DNA from: Lachnoclostridium sp. UBA1781
GTDB lineage: Bacteria; Bacillota; Clostridia; Lachnospirales; Lachnospiraceae
Direction: 5' to 3'
DNA length: 15,634 nt
NCBI GenBank assembly: GCA_002315495.1
Contig: DCGJ01000015.1
Span: 1-15,634, forward strand
Shown: positions 13,794 through 15,634 of the stretch, in pieces
Layout of the letters: each line of letters starts with the position of its first letter
Position numbering within the stretch: the first letter of the stretch is position 1
Position numbers and translations under genes: made by a program
The notes under the pieces: generated by a model
What the model was told of the DNA's origin: nothing
The model's input: the letters and a program-made list of their open reading frames with translations, nothing else
The model's database searches: none

Positions 13794-14198
13794 ATGGGAT
13801 GTTTTTTAGTTCCGGCAGGAGAGGCAATTGTTACGACAATTATTAATAAGGCTGTGAAGACGAAGGAGAAGGAGGAAACCGTTCAGGTTTCGCTTTCCGA
13901 GCACGAGACGATTGAGACGACGAAGGTGAAGCTTTCCACGAAACTTGGTTGGCTGAATAAGATGCTTTGGGGAGGCTCGGCTTTGCTTGCATTTGAGCAT
14001 GTATGGCATGGAGAGGTAGTTCCGTTCTTCCCATTTTTATCCGCTGTAAAGGATGGAAATGCTGCCGAGATGCTCAGTGAGATGAGCACCACGGGTGTTA
14101 CGATGGCGTGTCTTGTAACCGCTGCGTGGGGGGCCATGGTTGCGATCACCTCGTTGATTCAGAAGAATGCGATTGCCGAAGCAAAGGAGCGCGTGTAG
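13794..14198 (+). CDS. Small membrane protein of unknown function
   Basis: 134 residues; ATG 13794 is chosen because GGAGGT lies seven bases upstream, although an in-frame TTG at 13788 is open. The first ~20 residues are moderately hydrophobic. Residues 21-50 are charged and rich in Thr, Lys and Glu. Two membrane-like segments follow at ~54-70 (KMLWGGSALLAFEHVW) and ~101-120 (GVTMACLVTAAWGAMVAITS), and the C-terminus is charged. No known family is recognised. It ends one base before the next start and shares its promoter, so the two products probably work together, perhaps as a membrane complex. Confidence 0.75.
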   Translation: MGCFLVPAGEAIVTTIINKAVKTKEKEETVQVSLSEHETIETTKVKLSTKLGWLNKMLWGGSALLAFEHVWHGEVVPFFPFLSAVKDGNAAEMLSEMSTTGVTMACLVTAAWGAMVAITSLIQKNAIAEAKERV

Positions 14199-14199
14199 A

Positions 14200-14514
14200 A
14201 TGACTTTATTGGTGACCGTATTTGCTGCCGTTATTAGTACGGCGGTCTGGTACAAGAACGCGCCGGAAAGCAAGATGATGGTTAGTGTTCTTTGCTGGTT
14301 GTACTGGGGGGCCTCGATTATGTGGCTCGCAGATGCCATATTTGAGTATAAGGAAGTTGGCGCTGAGATGTTCTCGCCGGCTCCGGCCGATTTGTTAAAT
14401 GATCTGTTCCTCGGACTGTCCGTCGTTGCGCTCGGAATGATCATATGGATTGTGGTGCTTCTCGTGAAGGACCCGAAGGGCGTTATCAAGGCAGCATTAT
14501 TCAAGAAAAAGTAA
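14200..14514 (+). CDS. Small three-helix membrane protein of unknown function
   Basis: 104 residues from ATG 14200, with AAAGGAG about ten bases upstream inside the end of the preceding gene. Predicted membrane segments at ~1-17, ~27-47 (MVSVLCWLYWGASIMWLADA) and ~68-90, ending in a lysine-rich tail (KDPKG ... FKKK) that should face the cytoplasm. A longer reading from an in-frame start at 14167 would overlap the upstream gene and has no ribosome site. Family not recognised. The operon ends at the terminator 14524-14560. Confidence 0.75.
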   Translation: MTLLVTVFAAVISTAVWYKNAPESKMMVSVLCWLYWGASIMWLADAIFEYKEVGAEMFSPAPADLLNDLFLGLSVVALGMIIWIVVLLVKDPKGVIKAALFKKK

Positions 14515-14523
14515 GAGATTAGC

Positions 14524-14560
14524 AGGACGGTTTTGTGAGGTACAGAACCGTCCTTTTTAT
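14524..14560 (+). terminator. Rho-independent terminator
   Basis: 13-bp stem AGGACGGTTTTGT (14524-14536) with ACAGAACCGTCCT (14542-14554), one G-U pair, loop GAGGT, followed by TTTTAT. It closes the small membrane-protein operon and ends only ~14 bases before the larE-like start codon. Confidence 0.9.
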
Positions 14561-14574
14561 CATTGGGAGATATT

Positions 14575-15198
14575 ATGACGATTGAAGAATTCTTTCAGAA
14601 ATACCCACGGGTTGCCATCGCATTTTCCGGAGGAGTGGATTCGGCGTACCTATTGTATGCGGCAAAACAATATGCTGAGGCTGTGACCGCATACTATGTG
14701 AAGTCGGCTTTCCAGCCGGAGTTCGAGCTTGCGGATGCGAAGCGATTGGCAGCGGAGCTTGGGGTAGAACTGAAGGTGCTTTTGGTGGATGTATTGGCCG
14801 ATTCCGCTGTTACGGACAATCCGGCGAATCGGTGCTACTACTGTAAGAGGCGTATCTTCACGAGGATTATGGAGAGTGCGGATTTGGATGGTTATTCCGT
14901 GTTACTCGACGGTACGAATGCATCGGATGACGTATCCGACCGACCGGGTATGAAGGCACTTGCGGAGCTTCAGGTGTTGTCACCGTTACGCTTGTGCGGA
15001 CTTACAAAGGAGGAGGCGGAGAACTTTTTGTTTTCGCTTGGCTTTACTGATTTCCGTGTGCGAACGGTAGACAATTCGGCGAAAATCCGGCTTACGGAGG
15101 CGGACGTGCCGCATTTTCACAAAATGGAGAAGGAAATTGTGGACAGGCTGTCTCAGTTGTATGACAAGGTTTGGCTTGACTCGGAGGTTAGAAGATAG
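14575..15198 (+). CDS. LarE-like ATP-dependent sulfur transferase, apparently shortened internally
   Basis: 207 residues against ~260-280 usual. ATG 14575 follows GGGAGA. Present: the PP-loop SGGVDS (18-23) that binds ATP, NPANRCYYCKRRIF with Cys87 and Cys90, the DGTNASDD motif (112-119) and SPLRLCGLTK (136-145). Directly after GLTKEE the sequence jumps to AENFLFSLGFTDFRVR, which in LarE proteins comes some 40-60 residues later. The missing stretch normally contains a conserved Ala-Cys-Leu-x-(Ser/Thr)-Arg element that supplies the sulfur-donor or cluster-binding cysteine. The C-terminus (VWLDSEVRR) is also shorter than usual. LarE adds sulfur to the nicotinate-derived precursor of the nickel-pincer cofactor of lactate racemase-type enzymes; larB follows. 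The gene is in frame throughout, so it may be expressed but is possibly inactive or altered. Functional status uncertain. Confidence 0.8.
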   Translation: MTIEEFFQKYPRVAIAFSGGVDSAYLLYAAKQYAEAVTAYYVKSAFQPEFELADAKRLAAELGVELKVLLVDVLADSAVTDNPANRCYYCKRRIFTRIMESADLDGYSVLLDGTNASDDVSDRPGMKALAELQVLSPLRLCGLTKEEAENFLFSLGFTDFRVRTVDNSAKIRLTEADVPHFHKMEKEIVDRLSQLYDKVWLDSEVRR

Positions 15199-15286
15199 AA
15201 ATCACTGGACCGGTAGATACAGAGGGGCGAAGGTTTGAGATTGTGGAAATGGAAGGCTAAGAACATATTTATGGACGGAGGGAAAC

Positions 15287-15634
15287 ATGCAAACGGAAAT
15301 AAAAGAGTTACTTCAGAAGGTTAGTGACGGCGAGGTGTCTGTTGAAGAGGCCCTTTTGCAGATTAAAATGCAGCCGTTTGAAGATATCGGCTATGCCAAG
15401 GTGGACCTGCATCGCAAGAACCGCCAGGGTGCGGCAGAGGTCATCTATGGAGCGGGAAAAACCGTGCCGCAGATGCTCGGAATCATTGAGAGTCTTACAA
15501 AGCACGGACAGAAGACGGTGCTGATCACACGCCTTTCGAAGGAGGCGGCGATGGAGATGCAGGGGAGCATTTGCATGAGCTATTTTGAGGAGGCGAGAGT
15601 TGGACTTGTGGGTGAGATGCCTACGCCGACCGGC
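15287..15634 (+). CDS. larB: LarB, nickel-pincer cofactor biosynthesis (3' end beyond window)
   Basis: 116 codons open to the window edge, about half of the ~250 residues expected. ATG 15287 follows GGAGGG. The N-terminal region has the LarB pattern: a short helical start (IKELLQKVSDGEVSVEEALL), then the conserved AKVDLHRKNRQGAAEVIYG and GKTVPQMLGIIESL, and VLITRLSKEAA. The C-terminal PurE-like carboxylase domain is just beginning (ARVGLVGEMPTPTG). LarB carboxylates and hydrolyses nicotinic acid adenine dinucleotide to give the bis-carboxylated mononucleotide used by LarE. It lies 88 bp after larE, with no gene clearly readable between them. Confidence 0.88.
   Translation, partial: MQTEIKELLQKVSDGEVSVEEALLQIKMQPFEDIGYAKVDLHRKNRQGAAEVIYGAGKTVPQMLGIIESLTKHGQKTVLITRLSKEAAMEMQGSICMSYFEEARVGLVGEMPTPTG

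Noticed and set aside
13607..13846. A frame ending in GRRGNCYDN, reminiscent of the GNCYDN motif of IS3 transposases.
   Set aside because: The rest of the frame has no transposase features, and the gene starting at 13794 in another frame has a consensus promoter and a strong ribosome site; the likeness is chance.
15192..15260. A 22-codon stretch between larE and larB reading KIEITGPVDTEGRRFEI and ending in TAA, which looks like a protein C-terminus.
   Set aside because: It has no start codon, follows an in-frame TAG directly and is too short to assign; it may be a remnant of a longer gene or chance.

Overview
The window looks like a chromosomal segment of a Gram-positive anaerobe of the class Clostridia, most likely Lachnospiraceae-like. 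The pointers are strong AGGAGG-type ribosome binding sites with tight 1-10 bp gene spacing, occasional TTG starts, intrinsic hairpin/T-tract terminators, and the gene content (Wzm/Wzt-type exporter, HisKA_3 two-component system, LarE/LarB). This placement is inference; no rRNA or tRNA gene is visible.

Region 1 (1-1923) is decayed, rearranged DNA. It opens with a perfect 24-bp inverted repeat at the window edge. Next comes a 5'-incomplete gene that joins the tail of an XRE-type helix-turn-helix to a domain resembling the alkyltransferase-like (MGMT/Atl) family without its cysteine. Two hairpins with T-tracts, a pair of 18-bp direct repeats and a fragment of an IS3-type transposase follow. Then the 5' half of a NeuD/PglD-like acetyltransferase is fused, out of frame, to the last ~46 codons of an HPr-kinase-like gene: a deletion scar.

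Region 2 (1920-4771) is the intact remainder of that operon: a PqqD-family protein, an S26-type peptidase, and a permease and ATPase of the polysaccharide/teichoic-acid ABC exporter type. A bidirectional-looking terminator separates it from a convergent minus-strand operon (7432-4841). That operon encodes UDP-glucose dehydrogenase, unusually carrying an N-terminal XRE helix-turn-helix, and UDP-glucuronate 4-epimerase. Together they would make UDP-glucuronate and UDP-galacturonate, plausible precursors for the exported glycan.

Region 3 (7639-9070) is a HigB/HigA-type toxin-antitoxin pair with its own promoter and palindromic operator; the antitoxin is fused to an ImmA/IrrE-like zinc protease domain. 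Region 4 (9175-13625) is an operon of a large DUF2157-like membrane protein, a 7TM HisKA_3 histidine kinase, a NarL/LuxR response regulator and a SpoU-family RNA methyltransferase. It is preceded by a cluster of TGACA half-sites. Region 5 (13727-14560) has a near-perfect sigma-A promoter, two small unknown membrane proteins and a terminator. Region 6 (14575 to the end) starts a nickel-pincer cofactor operon: a LarE-like protein that appears to lack an internal conserved segment, then LarB, which runs off the window.

The most noteworthy points are the HTH-UDP-glucose dehydrogenase fusion, the PqqD/S26/ABC exporter cluster with its deleted HPr-kinase and acetyltransferase members, the shortened LarE, and the HTH/MGMT-like fusion at the left edge.
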